The position numbers and the translations under genes are program-made. Shown in pieces: positions 44,109-53,797 of a stretch of 64,000 nucleotides of DNA; position 1 is the stretch's first letter, and the number at the start of each line of letters is the position of its first letter. The DNA comes from Methylocapsa aurea (GTDB lineage: Bacteria > Pseudomonadota > Alphaproteobacteria > Rhizobiales > Beijerinckiaceae): assembly GCF_000746085.1 (NCBI RefSeq), contig NZ_JQKO01000004.1:124001-188000 (forward strand), read 5' to 3'. Under the pieces are notes generated by a model, which saw only the letters and a list, made by a program, of their open reading frames with translations, was not told the origin of the DNA and did not search any database.

Positions 44109-44489
44109 GCCCCCCTACGAATCGTCTTCTCCGGGCCGCGCCGCGGGCGCCCTCGGATCGGAGTCCGGCGAAACTCTCCGGAACAATGCCCTGGCGCGGT
44201 TTGTTTCGTTCGGGCGGCGCTGCGCTGCTTTTTCTTGTGCGCAAGCTAAAAACAATGCTCGAACGAGCCAAAGCCGGCGGATGTACTCAAGTCTTTGAAT
44301 CTATGAAAAGGCCGGCGTAGACAACAAACAAATTGCAACAGATTGTTGCAGGAATTGAGCAACAATCTTTCTAATTTCTTAAGGAGCGCCAAAGTCTTAA
44401 CAAAGTCTTGCCATAGATGCGAGACTGGCGGAGACCTGCCGGAGTTGGGAAGTTCTGCGGTTTCACCGATTCGCGGGTGAGATAGAGCC
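44109..44489. other. Intergenic region between SDR and GT2 genes
   Basis: A 381-bp gene-free gap, AT-rich around 44310-44400. It holds the terminator-like hairpin at 44340-44368 and presumably the GT2 promoter on the minus strand, but no convincing boxes were found. Confidence 0.4.
44340..44368 (-). terminator. Terminator-like hairpin after the ACP-KAS-SDR genes
   Basis: AGATTGTTGC (44340-44349) and GCAACAATCT (44359-44368) form a perfect 10-bp stem with a 9-nt loop, in an AT-rich stretch. On the minus strand the T-rich sequence GTTGCAATTTGTTTGTTG follows. It is about 120 bp past the SDR stop, so it probably separates the SDR transcript from the GT2 gene. Confidence 0.5.
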
Positions 44490-45284
44490 TCAGCGGACCC
44501 GTTCTTGGGTTTCGGGCACTTTCACATCGAACCGCGCCATGATTTTGTCGACCAGCCGCGCCGGAAGGGTTCGGGCGAGCCGCGTCGCGAGATAAAGCGG
44601 CCATGGAAATGCAACAACAGCCTTGCCGCGATCGAGGCCCCGCTGAATAATTCGCGCAGCTTGCGCATCGCTGACCTCGAACGGCTTTAGGCCTTCGATA
44701 CTGTCGTTCAATGGCGTTTTGACGAAGCCGACGATCAGCAGGCTGACGCGAACCCCTTGGGGCTCGAGCCGGCCGCGCAATGATTCGGCATAGGAGTGAA
44801 CCGCCGCCTTGGCGGCGCTATAGGCCGGCGCATAGGGCAGTCCGCGCAGGCCCGCCATCGATCCGACAAACGCGAACTGACCGTCCCCGCGCCCACACAT
44901 CGGGGCGATCAGGGGTTCGACCGTATTCAAAACGCCAATGAGATTGGATTCGAGAACGGCGCGGACCGCTTGCGGGTCCTCGGCTATGCCGCTCGGCGAC
45001 AGGCCGGTCGTGATCCCAGCGTTGGCTATGCAAAGATCAAAGCGGCGGGCGCCGTCGCGTTCGACAATCCATTGCCGCATCGCGTCTTGATCGCGCACGT
45101 CGAGGCGGCCAATATCGACCTCGGCGCCTTGCTCCCGCGCGGCGGCGGCGACCGCCTCCAGCCGCGCCTTGTTGCGCCCGATCAGCGCCAAAGCCACGCC
45201 GGGATTGGCATAGGTCAGAGCGAGCGCGCGTCCGATGCCGCTTGATGCGCCGGTGATCAGGATCGAGCGCGGCGCCCGTTTCAC
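44490..45284 (-). CDS. Short-chain dehydrogenase/reductase
   Basis: A 264-residue classical SDR with NAD(P)-binding motif TGASSGIGRAL (residues about 11-21), the structural NAG in IANAGITTG, catalytic serine in FVGSMAGLRG, and the YSAAK catalytic pair. The C-terminus is extended and basic-hydrophobic (WPLYLATRLARTLPARLVDK), suggesting membrane association, as in SDRs acting on lipid or acyl substrates. It is the last gene of an ACP-ketosynthase-SDR set and could act as the ketoreductase for the ACP-bound product; this is inference. The gap to the ketosynthase stop is 49 bp. Confidence 0.9.
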   Translation of the reverse strand: MKRAPRSILITGASSGIGRALALTYANPGVALALIGRNKARLEAVAAAAREQGAEVDIGRLDVRDQDAMRQWIVERDGARRFDLCIANAGITTGLSPSGIAEDPQAVRAVLESNLIGVLNTVEPLIAPMCGRGDGQFAFVGSMAGLRGLPYAPAYSAAKAAVHSYAESLRGRLEPQGVRVSLLIVGFVKTPLNDSIEGLKPFEVSDAQAARIIQRGLDRGKAVVAFPWPLYLATRLARTLPARLVDKIMARFDVKVPETQERVR

Positions 45285-45333
45285 CTTGGCCTCTTAAAGC
45301 AGCGGATCTCGGCCGGGGGCGAAAGCGCAGCTT

Positions 45334-46557
45334 TCATGCGGCCTCGGCGCGGCGAATGACGAGACTGGCGTTGATGCCGCCGAAGGCGAAGGAATTGGTC
45401 AAGGCGAGCCGGATCGGCATGGGGCGCGCCTCGTTAGGCACCGCGTCGACCGGGCATCTCGAATCCGCCTCGCGCCAATTGATCGTCGGCGGCGCGATGC
45501 TTTCGCGAATCGCGCCAATCGTCACGACGAGTTCGAGCGCCCCGCCCGCGCCCAGCCCATGGCCATGAATGGGCTTGGTGGAGGACATCGGCAGGTGCGG
45601 GAGCCTCTTGCCGAAAACAAGGCCCATCGCCTCCACTTCCGAGATATCGCTGACGGTTGTCCCGGTTCCATGCGCGTTGACGTAATCGATTTCTTCGCTC
45701 TCGATCGCGGCGTCCCGCAAGGCGTTGCGCATGCAAGCCGCCGCCCCAGTCGAATCTGGCCGCACCGCGTCCTTGGCGTCGGCGGAGGTCCCATAGCCGA
45801 TGATTTCGGCGAGCGCTTCGACGCCTCGGGTGCGGGCCAGACCGGCCTCCTCGAGGATGAAGACCGCCGAGCCGGCGCCGAGGATCATTCCATTGCGGCC
45901 CTTTGAGAAAGGCCGGCACGCGTCGGGCGAGAGCACCCGCAAGGATTCCCAGGCCAGCATCGAACTATTGGTGATGCAATCCTCGGTTCCGCCGACGATG
46001 GCGCGATCGATGAGGCCGGAGCGAATGAAATGCGCGCCCATGCCGATCGCCTGCGTCGCAGAGGCGCAGGCGCTGGCCACGGCGAAGCAGGGCCCCATGG
46101 CGCCGAAGCGGATGCTCACATTGGATGGGCTTGAGCTTGGAATGAGACGCGGCACGGTCAAGGGGTCGGGACGGCCCTGCTCAACCAGGGTCAGGTGAAG
46201 CCCGTCTTCCAAAGTATGCATGCCGCCGACGCCGGTCCCGATGATCGTCGCCGTGCGCGGGCCCATCGGCTCCGCGCGAGAGAGACCCGCTTGGGCCACC
46301 GCCTCGTCGGCGGCGACGAGGAGATAGCGGGCGACCGGATCGCAGAAGGGCAAGAGCTTGGCTTCGAGATGCGCGGCGGGATCGAACCCCTGCACCTGCG
46401 CCGAAATCCTGATCCGACCGCGATAGGGGCGAGGAAACTGGGTTTCGGCGATGCAGGAGCGGCCATCGCGGGCGGCGCGCCACAAAGCAGGCGCGCCGAC
46501 GCCGGCGGCGGAGACAGCCCCCATGCCGCTGATGACGACCCGCCGCAATCCCGTCAT
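45334..46557 (-). CDS. Beta-ketoacyl-ACP synthase, FabF-like
   Basis: A 407-residue thiolase-fold condensing enzyme. The catalytic triad is Cys164 in VASACASATQAIG, His296 in NAHGTGT and His333 in KPIHGHGLGAGGAL. FGGINASLVI at the end is typical. It carries out decarboxylative condensation of malonyl-ACP with an acyl chain. It does not sit in the main fab cluster and is directly preceded (1 bp) by its own ACP gene, so it is likely dedicated to a special lipid or polyketide-like product. ATG at 46557 was chosen over an upstream frame that overlaps the ACP gene. Confidence 0.92.
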   Translation of the reverse strand: MTGLRRVVISGMGAVSAAGVGAPALWRAARDGRSCIAETQFPRPYRGRIRISAQVQGFDPAAHLEAKLLPFCDPVARYLLVAADEAVAQAGLSRAEPMGPRTATIIGTGVGGMHTLEDGLHLTLVEQGRPDPLTVPRLIPSSSPSNVSIRFGAMGPCFAVASACASATQAIGMGAHFIRSGLIDRAIVGGTEDCITNSSMLAWESLRVLSPDACRPFSKGRNGMILGAGSAVFILEEAGLARTRGVEALAEIIGYGTSADAKDAVRPDSTGAAACMRNALRDAAIESEEIDYVNAHGTGTTVSDISEVEAMGLVFGKRLPHLPMSSTKPIHGHGLGAGGALELVVTIGAIRESIAPPTINWREADSRCPVDAVPNEARPMPIRLALTNSFAFGGINASLVIRRAEAA

Positions 46558-46558
46558 T

Positions 46559-46849
46559 TCAGCTTTTTTCTTTGACGATGGCCGCGATCGCATCGGTCAG
46601 GCCCCTGACGTCCTTCGCATCGAGGAAAGGGCCATCCATCGGGATATAAACATCGAACGTCGCTTCGAGAGCGGTCAAGATCATCACGATGTCGATCGAT
46701 TTGAGATCGAGGCTCTCGATCGTCGCGTCCAAGGTGACCTTCTCGCGGTCCAACGAGCCTTCCTTGACGATGACATCGATGACCTGGTTGACAAGGTCGC
46801 CATGCTCAAAGACCTTCGTTTCCACCGATTGCTCCCGTCCGCCGGACAT
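46559..46849 (-). CDS. Acyl carrier protein, specialised
   Basis: A 96-residue ACP. The phosphopantetheine serine is Ser51 in ESLDLKSIDIVMILTALEA, where the usual DSL motif is replaced by LKSID. It differs from housekeeping AcpP and from AcpXL of rhizobia, which are shorter and use DSLD. The C-terminal DGPFLDAKDVRGLTDAIAAI helix is normal. ATG at 46849 has GGAGAAG upstream at good spacing. The ketosynthase starts one base after its stop, so the two are surely co-translated and probably partners. Confidence 0.9.
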   Translation of the reverse strand: MSGGREQSVETKVFEHGDLVNQVIDVIVKEGSLDREKVTLDATIESLDLKSIDIVMILTALEATFDVYIPMDGPFLDAKDVRGLTDAIAAIVKEKS

Positions 46850-47103
46850 TATTGGCTTCTCCGTCCGGTTTGTTGCGCGAATGCATGCGCGCTCGAACCG
46901 TCTTGCACGCGCGAACGCGTCTGGCGCTGGAGCCACGGCTTGCCAAAGGCCGGGAGAACGGCGACGCGCCCACCGGGCGCGGCTCGGGCCGCCATGCCAG
47001 CGCGGCTGTTGAAGGGCTTTGGTTAATCCAATCCGAGGCGGAAGGAAAGGCCCCTATCGGCGGAGCCTGAGCGCTGCGCTCTCCCTCCGCGTGCAAAAAG
47101 CAA

Positions 47104-47137
47104 TTCGGGCCGAACCCGCCGCCAGGTTCAGCCCGAA
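47104..47137 (-). terminator. Rho-independent terminator after the L,D-transpeptidase gene
   Basis: TTCGGGCCGAACC (47104-47116) and GGTTCAGCCCGAA (47125-47137) pair over 13 bp with one mismatch and an 8-nt loop. On the minus strand it is followed by TTGCTTTTT. A second small stem (AGCCCTT / AAGGGCT, 47170-47188) lies directly after the stop codon. The rest of the 339-bp gap 46850-47188 shows no gene. Confidence 0.75.
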
Positions 47138-47188
47138 CAATACTGACAAGCCGCACGCGGCCGACGACGAGCCCTTCCGCTAAGGGCT

Positions 47189-47749
47189 TTATGGAACGGC
47201 GACGACCCGGGTTCCAACCTGCACGCGATGGAAGAGATCGACGACATCCTCGTTATACATGCGGATGCACCCATAGGATGCGGCCGTGCCGACCGATTTG
47301 CGCATGCTCTGAGTGGTGCCGTGGATCGCGACTTCCGAAAGATTCAAGGTGAGCGCGGCGGCGCCCATCGGGTTGCGCGGCGACCCGCCGGGGATCACCG
47401 CCGGAAAGTTCGGATGGTCTTGCCGGACCACTGCGGGGGCGGACCACGCCGGCTCGACATATTTTCCCTGGACAAACGTCTCGCCCTGCCAGGCCCGGCC
47501 GGACCGGCCGATCGCGATCGGATAGCGAATGGCCGTCCCGCCTCCGGTCGTGAAGTAGAGTCGTCGCTCGCTTTGCTTGATGATGATCGTTCCCGGCGGA
47601 TAGCTTTGCGAAAACGCCACGTTCTCCCGCGCCTGCGCCGAATTTGCCGCGATGATCAAAACGGCGCAGACGCCCAATGCCGCAAGTAAGCTCGCGCTAA
47701 AATAGACTTTTCTGAAAATTGATCTGCCGCCTGTACGCAACTTATTCAT
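47189..47749 (-). CDS. L,D-transpeptidase (YkuD domain)
   Basis: A 186-residue periplasmic peptidoglycan enzyme. A basic N-terminus and a hydrophobic signal/anchor (SASLLAALGVCAVLIIAANS) precede the YkuD domain: GTIIIKQSERRLYFTTGGG, YPIAIGRSGRAWQGETFV, and the catalytic motif IHGTTQ (His143) followed by SYGCIRM (Cys161). It makes 3-3 crosslinks or attaches proteins to peptidoglycan; Hyphomicrobiales carry many paralogues. ATG at 47749 follows a G-rich stretch; an ATG 11 codons earlier is possible. It has a clear terminator and is probably monocistronic. Confidence 0.92.
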   Translation of the reverse strand: MNKLRTGGRSIFRKVYFSASLLAALGVCAVLIIAANSAQARENVAFSQSYPPGTIIIKQSERRLYFTTGGGTAIRYPIAIGRSGRAWQGETFVQGKYVEPAWSAPAVVRQDHPNFPAVIPGGSPRNPMGAAALTLNLSEVAIHGTTQSMRKSVGTAASYGCIRMYNEDVVDLFHRVQVGTRVVAVP

Positions 47750-47910
47750 AGACGCCCCCAACGATACGAGACGAACCGACATAGACTCGAAGATTAGACC
47801 GAGCCTTCGATCAGACTATACCAAGGGCTGTGCTCAGCCGGGCAGAAACCTCCCGCTTAGGTTAAATTGTGGTTTAATTATGGCGTTCCTGCCTCAATTT
47901 GAAACGCCGC

Positions 47911-49848
47911 TCACCCGATTCGGTTGCGTATGAGTTCATCGACCACGGCCGGATCCGCCAAAGTCGAAATATCGCCAAGCGCGCTGAACTCCTGTTCGGC
48001 GATCTTGCGCAGAATGCGGCGCATGATTTTGCCCGACCGCGTTTTCGGCAGGCCGGGAGCGAAGTGAATGACGTCTGGCGATGCGATCGCTCCGATATCC
48101 TTGCGCACCCAGGCGATGAGATCGGCGCGGAGCGCCTCGCTCGGCTCGATCCCGACCATCAGCGTGACATAGGCATAAATGCCCTGACCCTTGAGGTCGT
48201 GCGGATAGCCGACGACGGCGGCCTCCGAGACCTTGTCATGCGCGACAAGGGAGCTCTCGACTTCGGCGGTGCCAAGCCGGTGTCCCGACACATTGATGAC
48301 GTCGTCGACCCGGCCGGTGATCCAGTAATAGCCATCCTCGTCCCGGCGGCAGCCATCGCCGGTGAAATATTTGCCGGGATAGGCGGAAAAATAGGTCTGC
48401 ACGAAACGCGCATGGTCCCCATAGACCGTGCGCATCTGTCCCGGCCAGGAATCGGCGAGGACCAGATTGCCGGTGCAGGCGCCTTCAAGGACGGCGCCGT
48501 CGGGACCGACGACCTCCGGCTTGACGCCGAAGAAAGGCAGGCTCGCCGAGCCCGGCTTCAAGGCCGTCGCCCCGGGCAGCGGGGTGATCAGAATGCCGCC
48601 GGTTTCGGTTTGCCACCAAGTGTCGACGATCGGGCAGCGGTTGTCGCCTACAACCCGGTAATACCATTCCCAGGCTTCCGGGTTGATCGGCTCGCCGACC
48701 GAGCCGAGCAGCCTCAAGGAGGCGCGGCTGGTCGCCTTGACGGGCGCGTCGCCAGCTCCCATCAACGCCCGAATCGCGGTCGGCGCGGTGTAGAAAATAT
48801 TGACCTGGTGCTTGTCGATCACTTCCCAGAAGCGGGACAGGCTTGGATAGGTCGGGACGCCCTCGAACATCAGCGTCGTCGCGCCATTGGCGAGCGGACC
48901 GTAGACGATATAGCTGTGTCCGGTGACCCAGCCGACGTCCGCGGTGCACCAATAAATGTCGCCGGGATGATAATCGAAGACATATTGATGCGTCATCGAA
49001 GCGTAGACGAGATAGCCGGCGGTGGTGTGAACGACGCCTTTGGGGGCGCCGGTCGAGCCCGAGGTGAACAGGATAAAGAGCGGATCCTCGGCGTTCATTT
49101 CGGCGCATGGGCAATGCGCCGGCGCCTTCGCGACCGCCTCGTCGTACCAGACATCGCGCCCATCGACCCATTCGACCGGGCCGCCGGTGCGCCGGACGAC
49201 CAGAACCGTCGTCACGCCGTCGCCGCTTTTCTTGACCGCCGCATCGGCATTGGCCTTGAGCGGCACCTTGCGGCCGCCGCGCAGGCCTTCATCCGCGGTG
49301 ATGAGAACCTTGGATTGGCACCCCTCGATGCGGCCGGCGAGCGAATCGGGGGAAAAGCCGCCAAACACCACCGAATGAATAGCGCCGATCCGGGCGCAGG
49401 CGAGCATGGCGTAGGCGGCTTCGGGAATCATCGGCAGGTAGATCGTGACCGTGTCGCCCTTCGCCACGCCCCGCGCCTTCAGCACATTGGCGAGACGGCA
49501 CACCTCCTCATGCAATTGCCGGTAGGTGATATGTTTTGATTGGCTCGGATCGTCGCCCTCCCAGATGATCGCGGTCCGATCAGCGGCCTCCGCAAGATGG
49601 CGATCGATGCAATTATGCGCGACATTGGTCGTTCCGTCCTCGAACCATTTGATCGAGACCTCGCCGGGTCCAAAGGACGCATTCTTGACCTTGGTGAAGG
49701 GCTTGATCCAATCGATGCGCGCGGCTTCGCCGGCCCAGAACCGATCCGGATCGGCGATCGAACGCCCATAGAGCTCCTTGTATTTCGCCGCATCGACATA
49801 GGCGCGCGCGGCCCAGTCGGAGGCGACAGGATAGATCTTGTCCGACAT
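47911..49848 (-). CDS. acs: Acetyl-CoA synthetase (AMP-forming)
   Basis: A 645-residue adenylate-forming ligase, the normal Acs length, converting acetate, ATP and CoA to acetyl-CoA. The P-loop is [20 protein letters not shown]; other motifs are [32 protein letters not shown] and the C-terminal [17 protein letters not shown], whose lysine is the known acetylation site that switches the enzyme off. The start was set at [10 protein letters not shown] because of the strong GGGAGGGAAG ribosome-binding site; upstream in-frame codons lack family similarity. It is monocistronic here. Confidence 0.97.
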   Translation of the reverse strand: MSDKIYPVASDWAARAYVDAAKYKELYGRSIADPDRFWAGEAARIDWIKPFTKVKNASFGPGEVSIKWFEDGTTNVAHNCIDRHLAEAADRTAIIWEGDDPSQSKHITYRQLHEEVCRLANVLKARGVAKGDTVTIYLPMIPEAAYAMLACARIGAIHSVVFGGFSPDSLAGRIEGCQSKVLITADEGLRGGRKVPLKANADAAVKKSGDGVTTVLVVRRTGGPVEWVDGRDVWYDEAVAKAPAHCPCAEMNAEDPLFILFTSGSTGAPKGVVHTTAGYLVYASMTHQYVFDYHPGDIYWCTADVGWVTGHSYIVYGPLANGATTLMFEGVPTYPSLSRFWEVIDKHQVNIFYTAPTAIRALMGAGDAPVKATSRASLRLLGSVGEPINPEAWEWYYRVVGDNRCPIVDTWWQTETGGILITPLPGATALKPGSASLPFFGVKPEVVGPDGAVLEGACTGNLVLADSWPGQMRTVYGDHARFVQTYFSAYPGKYFTGDGCRRDEDGYYWITGRVDDVINVSGHRLGTAEVESSLVAHDKVSEAAVVGYPHDLKGQGIYAYVTLMVGIEPSEALRADLIAWVRKDIGAIASPDVIHFAPGLPKTRSGKIMRRILRKIAEQEFSALGDISTLADPAVVDELIRNRIG

Positions 49849-50007
49849 CTTCTTCCCTCCCGAGGGATGCGTTTTTTCGCATCTTCCTGAGCTTAGATCC
49901 CTAATATGCGCCCCGACGCTCCGCCTGAACAGGCCGGTCGCAGCTTGGAGCGCTCCCTTTTCGATCAGGGCATGCCCCAAATGCCACCGATGCCTCCACG
50001 GCGCGGC

Positions 50008-50787
50008 CTACGGGCAATCCTTCTGGACCCTTTCAAGGGCCTGCGAAATTCCGGACAGCGAATAGGTGTCGGTCGTGACGCGGCCTTTCTGCGAAGGCGC
50101 CTTGACGATGAGCTTCGAGCCCTTTTTCAGGGCGTCAATGAATTGGGATTCCTCGGCCGGATTCTTGATCCAGGCATTTGATCCCTTGGCGACGAGATCG
50201 AAGCTCGATCCGCCGATTTCGGCGCGCCCGTCCGCGCCCTCCTTCAGGGCGAAGCCCATGATGATCGAGACTTCGTTGCGTACGTTTTCGCCGGGCCGGT
50301 TCGAGATGAACACATAGGCCGGGTCGCGATTCAGACCTCCGGGCGCCCGGTCCTTTGGACTGGCCAGCGCGTAACAGGTTTTATCCTTGCCGCTCTGCGC
50401 GAGATAGGCGCCCCAATCGCCATAATTGCCGACCTGAATTGGTTTGCCGGGCTTTTTTTGATCCGCGCCCTTTGTCTCGCCTTTGGCGTCGGATTTTTTC
50501 GAATCCTGGGTCTTTGAATCGGCCTTCTTGGCCTCCTCCTTCTTGTGATCGCTCCTCCGGGCTTCAACGCGCCAATGCGCCCTGTCGTCGCTCGATTTGA
50601 CGGCCTCGGCGTGCAGGTCCTTCGCGGCCGCGCCCGCCATCTGCGCCGATGCATCGCCGGGCGTAGCGAAACTTGCGTCGGGCGCGGCGAAGGCCACGAG
50701 GGCTGCAAATAGAGCCGCGGCGCCTCGGAACACAACCGCGGCGCTTGGGAACACAGCCGCCGCGCTTGGGGAAAAACGGAAAATCAT
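50008..50787 (-). CDS. Secreted IalB-family protein, second paralogue
   Basis: A 259-residue exported protein. A long Ala/Val-rich signal region (AAVVFRGAAALFAALVAFAA) is followed by a highly charged Lys/Asp/Ser linker (HKKEEAKKADSKTQDSKKSD) and the IalB domain: VGNYGDWGAYLAQSGKDKTC, CYALASPKDRAPGG, AYVFISNRPGENVRNEVSII and SFDLVAKGSNAWIKNPAEES. The GDW-x-C-x-Y pattern is typical of this subgroup. ATG at 50787 lies 12 nt after AAGGAG; a TTG start at 50823 is an alternative. Cell role unknown, probably periplasmic. It is separate from the other IalB genes. Confidence 0.87.
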   Translation of the reverse strand: MIFRFSPSAAAVFPSAAVVFRGAAALFAALVAFAAPDASFATPGDASAQMAGAAAKDLHAEAVKSSDDRAHWRVEARRSDHKKEEAKKADSKTQDSKKSDAKGETKGADQKKPGKPIQVGNYGDWGAYLAQSGKDKTCYALASPKDRAPGGLNRDPAYVFISNRPGENVRNEVSIIMGFALKEGADGRAEIGGSSFDLVAKGSNAWIKNPAEESQFIDALKKGSKLIVKAPSQKGRVTTDTYSLSGISQALERVQKDCP

Positions 50788-51165
50788 GACGCTCGGATGC
50801 TCCTTGCCTGCCGCCTTACCCAAAAGGAGAGGATTCGTCAGCTAAGCAGATCCCAAAAAAGTTGAAAGGCCTTTTCATTGGAGATCTGCTTCCAACCCAT
50901 TGATTTCGAACTTCGTCCATGTCGATCGAGGGTAAGCGATTCGACCGGCGCGCTCCAGATTCGAAGCTACGAATCCGATCCTCAGGCTTCAAGCCAAGCC
51001 GCTTCGGCCCAGCCGAGAAACCGAGCTTAAGCTTATAGAGGGTGAGCGGAACTGGCAAAAGAGTCTGACGCGATTGATTCAGGCAAAATTCGCGCGCGCG
51101 GGTTTCTTTGCAAAGCGGCGATCTTGGCAAAGCCGCGATCATGGACTCCAAATGAGTCGAGTCGC
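50788..51165. other. Intergenic region between IalB and DUF1223 genes
   Basis: A 378-bp gap without a supported gene on either strand; frames crossing it are antisense to the neighbours. No repeat or hairpin of note was seen. Confidence 0.4.
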
Positions 51166-51927
51166 TCAGAGGCCCGCTGTTTTCGCGGCGCCGAGGATCA
51201 CGCCCGGCTGCTCCAGCGTGCCGCGCTGCACCAAAACGACATAGCCTTCGTCGTCGCCCCGCGTTTCGGGCATGTTGAATGTCTTGTTCGCGCCGGTCCA
51301 CTCTCCGAGCTTGTCGATCGCCCGGACGACATTCGTGTAGGTCACGTTGCGGCCGGCATTCTCGCCGTGGCCAATCCGCACGGTCCGCGCGCGCAAGACG
51401 CGCAGCAGGAACACGCCGGCCGGACCGCCCCCGCCAGCCTCGACCTCGATCGACAGACGCCCATCGGCGACCGACAGGCGGGTGGGCAAAGTCAGCGCGC
51501 CATCGCGGCCCTTGGTGGTCTGGATCGCCTGATCGATCTCGTCCCGATCGCTGCCGATCGCGCCGACGAGCCCATTCACCACCGCCTCGGGCGTAAAGAC
51601 GTGATGTTCCCCATGCGCCGCCGCATAGGCCTTTTGCCGGGCCGCAGACAAGGGCGAGGCCAGCGTATCCTTCCAGCCGATATAGTCCCAGTAATCGACC
51701 GGGAAGGAGACCGCGACGACCTCCGGCCGGCGCGCTATCCCCGCAAGCAATCGGTCGGCCGGCGGGCAGGATGAACAGCCTTGACTCGTGAAAAGTTCTA
51801 CAACGTAACTGATCGCGCCGGTGCCGGAAGGTTCGGCCGCGAGCGCGCAACAGGCCACGATCAAGGATGCAGCTTGGGCGCCCGGCAAAAAGATGGAGCG
51901 AAATAGGGAGAAATCAAAAAAATTCAT
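51166..51927 (-). CDS. DUF1223 secreted thioredoxin-like protein
   Basis: A 253-residue exported protein of the DUF1223 family. A signal peptide (FLPGAQAASLIVACCALAAE) precedes a thioredoxin-like start with VVELFTSQGCSSCPPADRLL, where CSSC (residues 51-54) is the redox motif. VVAVSFPVDYWDYIGWKDTL and YAAAHGEHHVFTPEAVVNGL are the family's most conserved blocks. The C-terminal half is a beta domain ending in GVILGAAKTAGL. Probably a periplasmic thiol protein; the exact reaction is unknown. The gene lies alone, 240 bp from the divergent lemA operon. Confidence 0.9.
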   Translation of the reverse strand: MNFFDFSLFRSIFLPGAQAASLIVACCALAAEPSGTGAISYVVELFTSQGCSSCPPADRLLAGIARRPEVVAVSFPVDYWDYIGWKDTLASPLSAARQKAYAAAHGEHHVFTPEAVVNGLVGAIGSDRDEIDQAIQTTKGRDGALTLPTRLSVADGRLSIEVEAGGGGPAGVFLLRVLRARTVRIGHGENAGRNVTYTNVVRAIDKLGEWTGANKTFNMPETRGDDEGYVVLVQRGTLEQPGVILGAAKTAGL

Positions 51928-52169
51928 GAAGGCGCCGCCATTGCAGAGAGTGTCGCCATAAGCGTCATAATTTTGAGTGAATGTAGAGAAACCAATGTCT
52001 CGCGCCAGTCAAATCCTGGTGACCCAAGGCCAGCCGCTGCGACGGCCAAATCTCGCAAAAACAAATTCTTCGGCCAAACCCCTTCGGCCAAAAAATCCCG
52101 GCGCCGGCTTCGGCCGCGCCCTATAATCCCGCATCCGGCCCATCGCCGCGCTCATTTCCGGAGCCCCTC

Positions 52170-52817
52170 ATGACCTTGCCCGCGACCCTTCCCTCCACCT
52201 CGCAAATTTATCCGCCCTCGCAAAGCCCCCTGCGCCAGTTGCGCGCGCTTCTTGTTCTCGTCCTCATCGGCATCGGCGTTTCAGGCTGCGGCTATAACAC
52301 GATCCCGACGCTGGAGGAGGAGGCCAAAGCCAAGTGGGCGGACGTCCAGAACCAGTATCAACGGCGCGCTGATCTCATTCCCAATCTGGTCGCGACCGTC
52401 CAGGGCTACGCCAAGCAGGAGAAAGAGGTGCTGACCTCGGTGATCGAGGCGCGCGCCAAGGCGACGTCGGTCAAGATCGACGCCTCGCAATTGACCGACC
52501 CCGAGAAACTCAAACAATTCCAGGAGGCCCAAGGGCAATTGTCGGGCGCACTCGGCCGCCTGCTGGCGGTCAGCGAGAATTATCCGGACCTGAAATCCAA
52601 TCAGAACTTCCTCGCCCTGCAATCGCAGTTAGAGGGCACCGAGAACCGCATCGCCGTCGCGCGGCGCGACTATATTGAAGCGGCGCGGGTGTTTAATACC
52701 GCGCTGAGAACCTTCCCGACCATCCTTTGGGCGAAGACTTTATTCCTCGGCCATAAGCCGCTCGCGGCCTTCACGGCCAATGAATCGGCGCAGACCCCGC
52801 CGCAAGTGAAATTTTGA
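52170..52817 (+). CDS. lemA: LemA family protein
   Basis: A 215-residue membrane-anchored protein. The N-terminus holds a hydrophobic lipoprotein-like signal, LLVLVLIGIGVSGCGYNTIP, with a plausible lipobox cysteine. The LemA domain follows: KAKWADVQNQYQRRADLIPN, TVQGYAKQEKEVLTSVIEAR, QGQLSGALGRLLAVSENYPD and NRIAVARRDYIEAARVFNTA. The helical bundle is of unknown function but is regularly linked to TPM-domain proteins, as here. Its stop overlaps the next gene's TTG start. Confidence 0.93.
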   Translation: MTLPATLPSTSQIYPPSQSPLRQLRALLVLVLIGIGVSGCGYNTIPTLEEEAKAKWADVQNQYQRRADLIPNLVATVQGYAKQEKEVLTSVIEARAKATSVKIDASQLTDPEKLKQFQEAQGQLSGALGRLLAVSENYPDLKSNQNFLALQSQLEGTENRIAVARRDYIEAARVFNTALRTFPTILWAKTLFLGHKPLAAFTANESAQTPPQVKF

Positions 52818-53797
52818 CGGCGCCGCGCAGGACTTCGGCCGCGCCGCCAAAGGCGATCCTCCAAGGGCGTGGGCGCCCGCAGAGCGCCTGGCCGGCGGCC
52901 GTGCGGAGCCTCGCGGCCGGGCTCTTCGCGGCGATCGCCTTCGCCGCCGCGCTCGCGCTCAGCTTTCCACCGCTGAGCGGGCGCGTCGTCGATCAGGCCG
53001 GCATCATCCCAGAGGCTGTTCGCGCCTCGCTTACGGACAAACTGGAAGCGCTCGAAGCCAAATCCGGCATTCAATTCGTCGTGGCGACGGTCAATTCGCT
53101 CGAGGACGAGGAGATCGAGCCCTACGCCAATGCGCTGTTTCGCAACTGGAAGCTCGGCGAGAAGCAGAAGAACAATGGCCTGCTTCTTCTCATCGCGCCG
53201 AAACAGCGCAAGGTGCGCTTCGAGGTCGGCTACGGCCTCGAAGGGACGATGACCGACGCCTTGTCGAAGATCATCATCACAAATGCGATGACGCCGCGCT
53301 TCAAGACCGGCGATTTCGGCGGCGGAATCGAGCGCGGGGTCGATGATGCGATCACAGTTCTGACGACCGATGCGTCCGAATGGCAGAAACGCCCGGAGCT
53401 CCGGCTCGACCGCCACGGCTCGACGCTTGACAATTGGACGCCGTGGATTGTTTTTGCGCTGTTCCTGCTGATTGTCTTTATGCTCATGAGCGCGCCCCGA
53501 ATCGGGGCCCCGCCGCGCGCCGCCTCGCGTTGGGGGGCCCCGGCAAGCTCCGGTTCGCGGTGGGGCCAGCAGGCCTCGAGCTCCCGATGGGGTGATCCCC
53601 GAACGGCGCCGCCCCAAAGCGACAGCCTGTTTTGGAGCAATCTCCTCTCGTTTCTGCTCGGGATGCTGATGAATTCGGGACGCGGCGGGGGGCGCGGCGG
53701 TTGGGGCGATGATGGCGGCTGGGGCGGCGGATCTGGCGGCGGCTTTTCCGGCGGCGGCGGGTCGTCGGGCGGCGGCGGCGCTTCTGGAGGTTGGTGA
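52814..53797 (+). CDS. TPM-domain membrane protein (YgcG-like)
   Basis: A 327-residue protein. The signal segment (AAGLFAAIAFAAALALSFPP) is followed by a TPM domain: LSGRVVDQAGIIPEAVRASL, GIQFVVATVNSLEDEEIEPY, NNGLLLLIAPKQRKVRFEVG and YGLEGTMTDALS. One transmembrane helix (WIVFALFLLIVFMLMSAPRI) and a Gly/Trp-rich tail of about 40 residues end it, as in other YgcG proteins. The TPM fold occurs in a plant thylakoid phosphatase and photosystem repair protein; function here unknown. Start is TTG, overlapping the lemA stop (TTGA), so translation is coupled. Confidence 0.9.
   Translation: MTAPRRTSAAPPKAILQGRGRPQSAWPAAVRSLAAGLFAAIAFAAALALSFPPLSGRVVDQAGIIPEAVRASLTDKLEALEAKSGIQFVVATVNSLEDEEIEPYANALFRNWKLGEKQKNNGLLLLIAPKQRKVRFEVGYGLEGTMTDALSKIIITNAMTPRFKTGDFGGGIERGVDDAITVLTTDASEWQKRPELRLDRHGSTLDNWTPWIVFALFLLIVFMLMSAPRIGAPPRAASRWGAPASSGSRWGQQASSSRWGDPRTAPPQSDSLFWSNLLSFLLGMLMNSGRGGGRGGWGDDGGWGGGSGGGFSGGGGSSGGGGASGGW

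Noticed and set aside
47899-49539. Plus-strand open frame opposite acs
   Set aside because: Antisense to a fully intact acetyl-CoA synthetase with all motifs.
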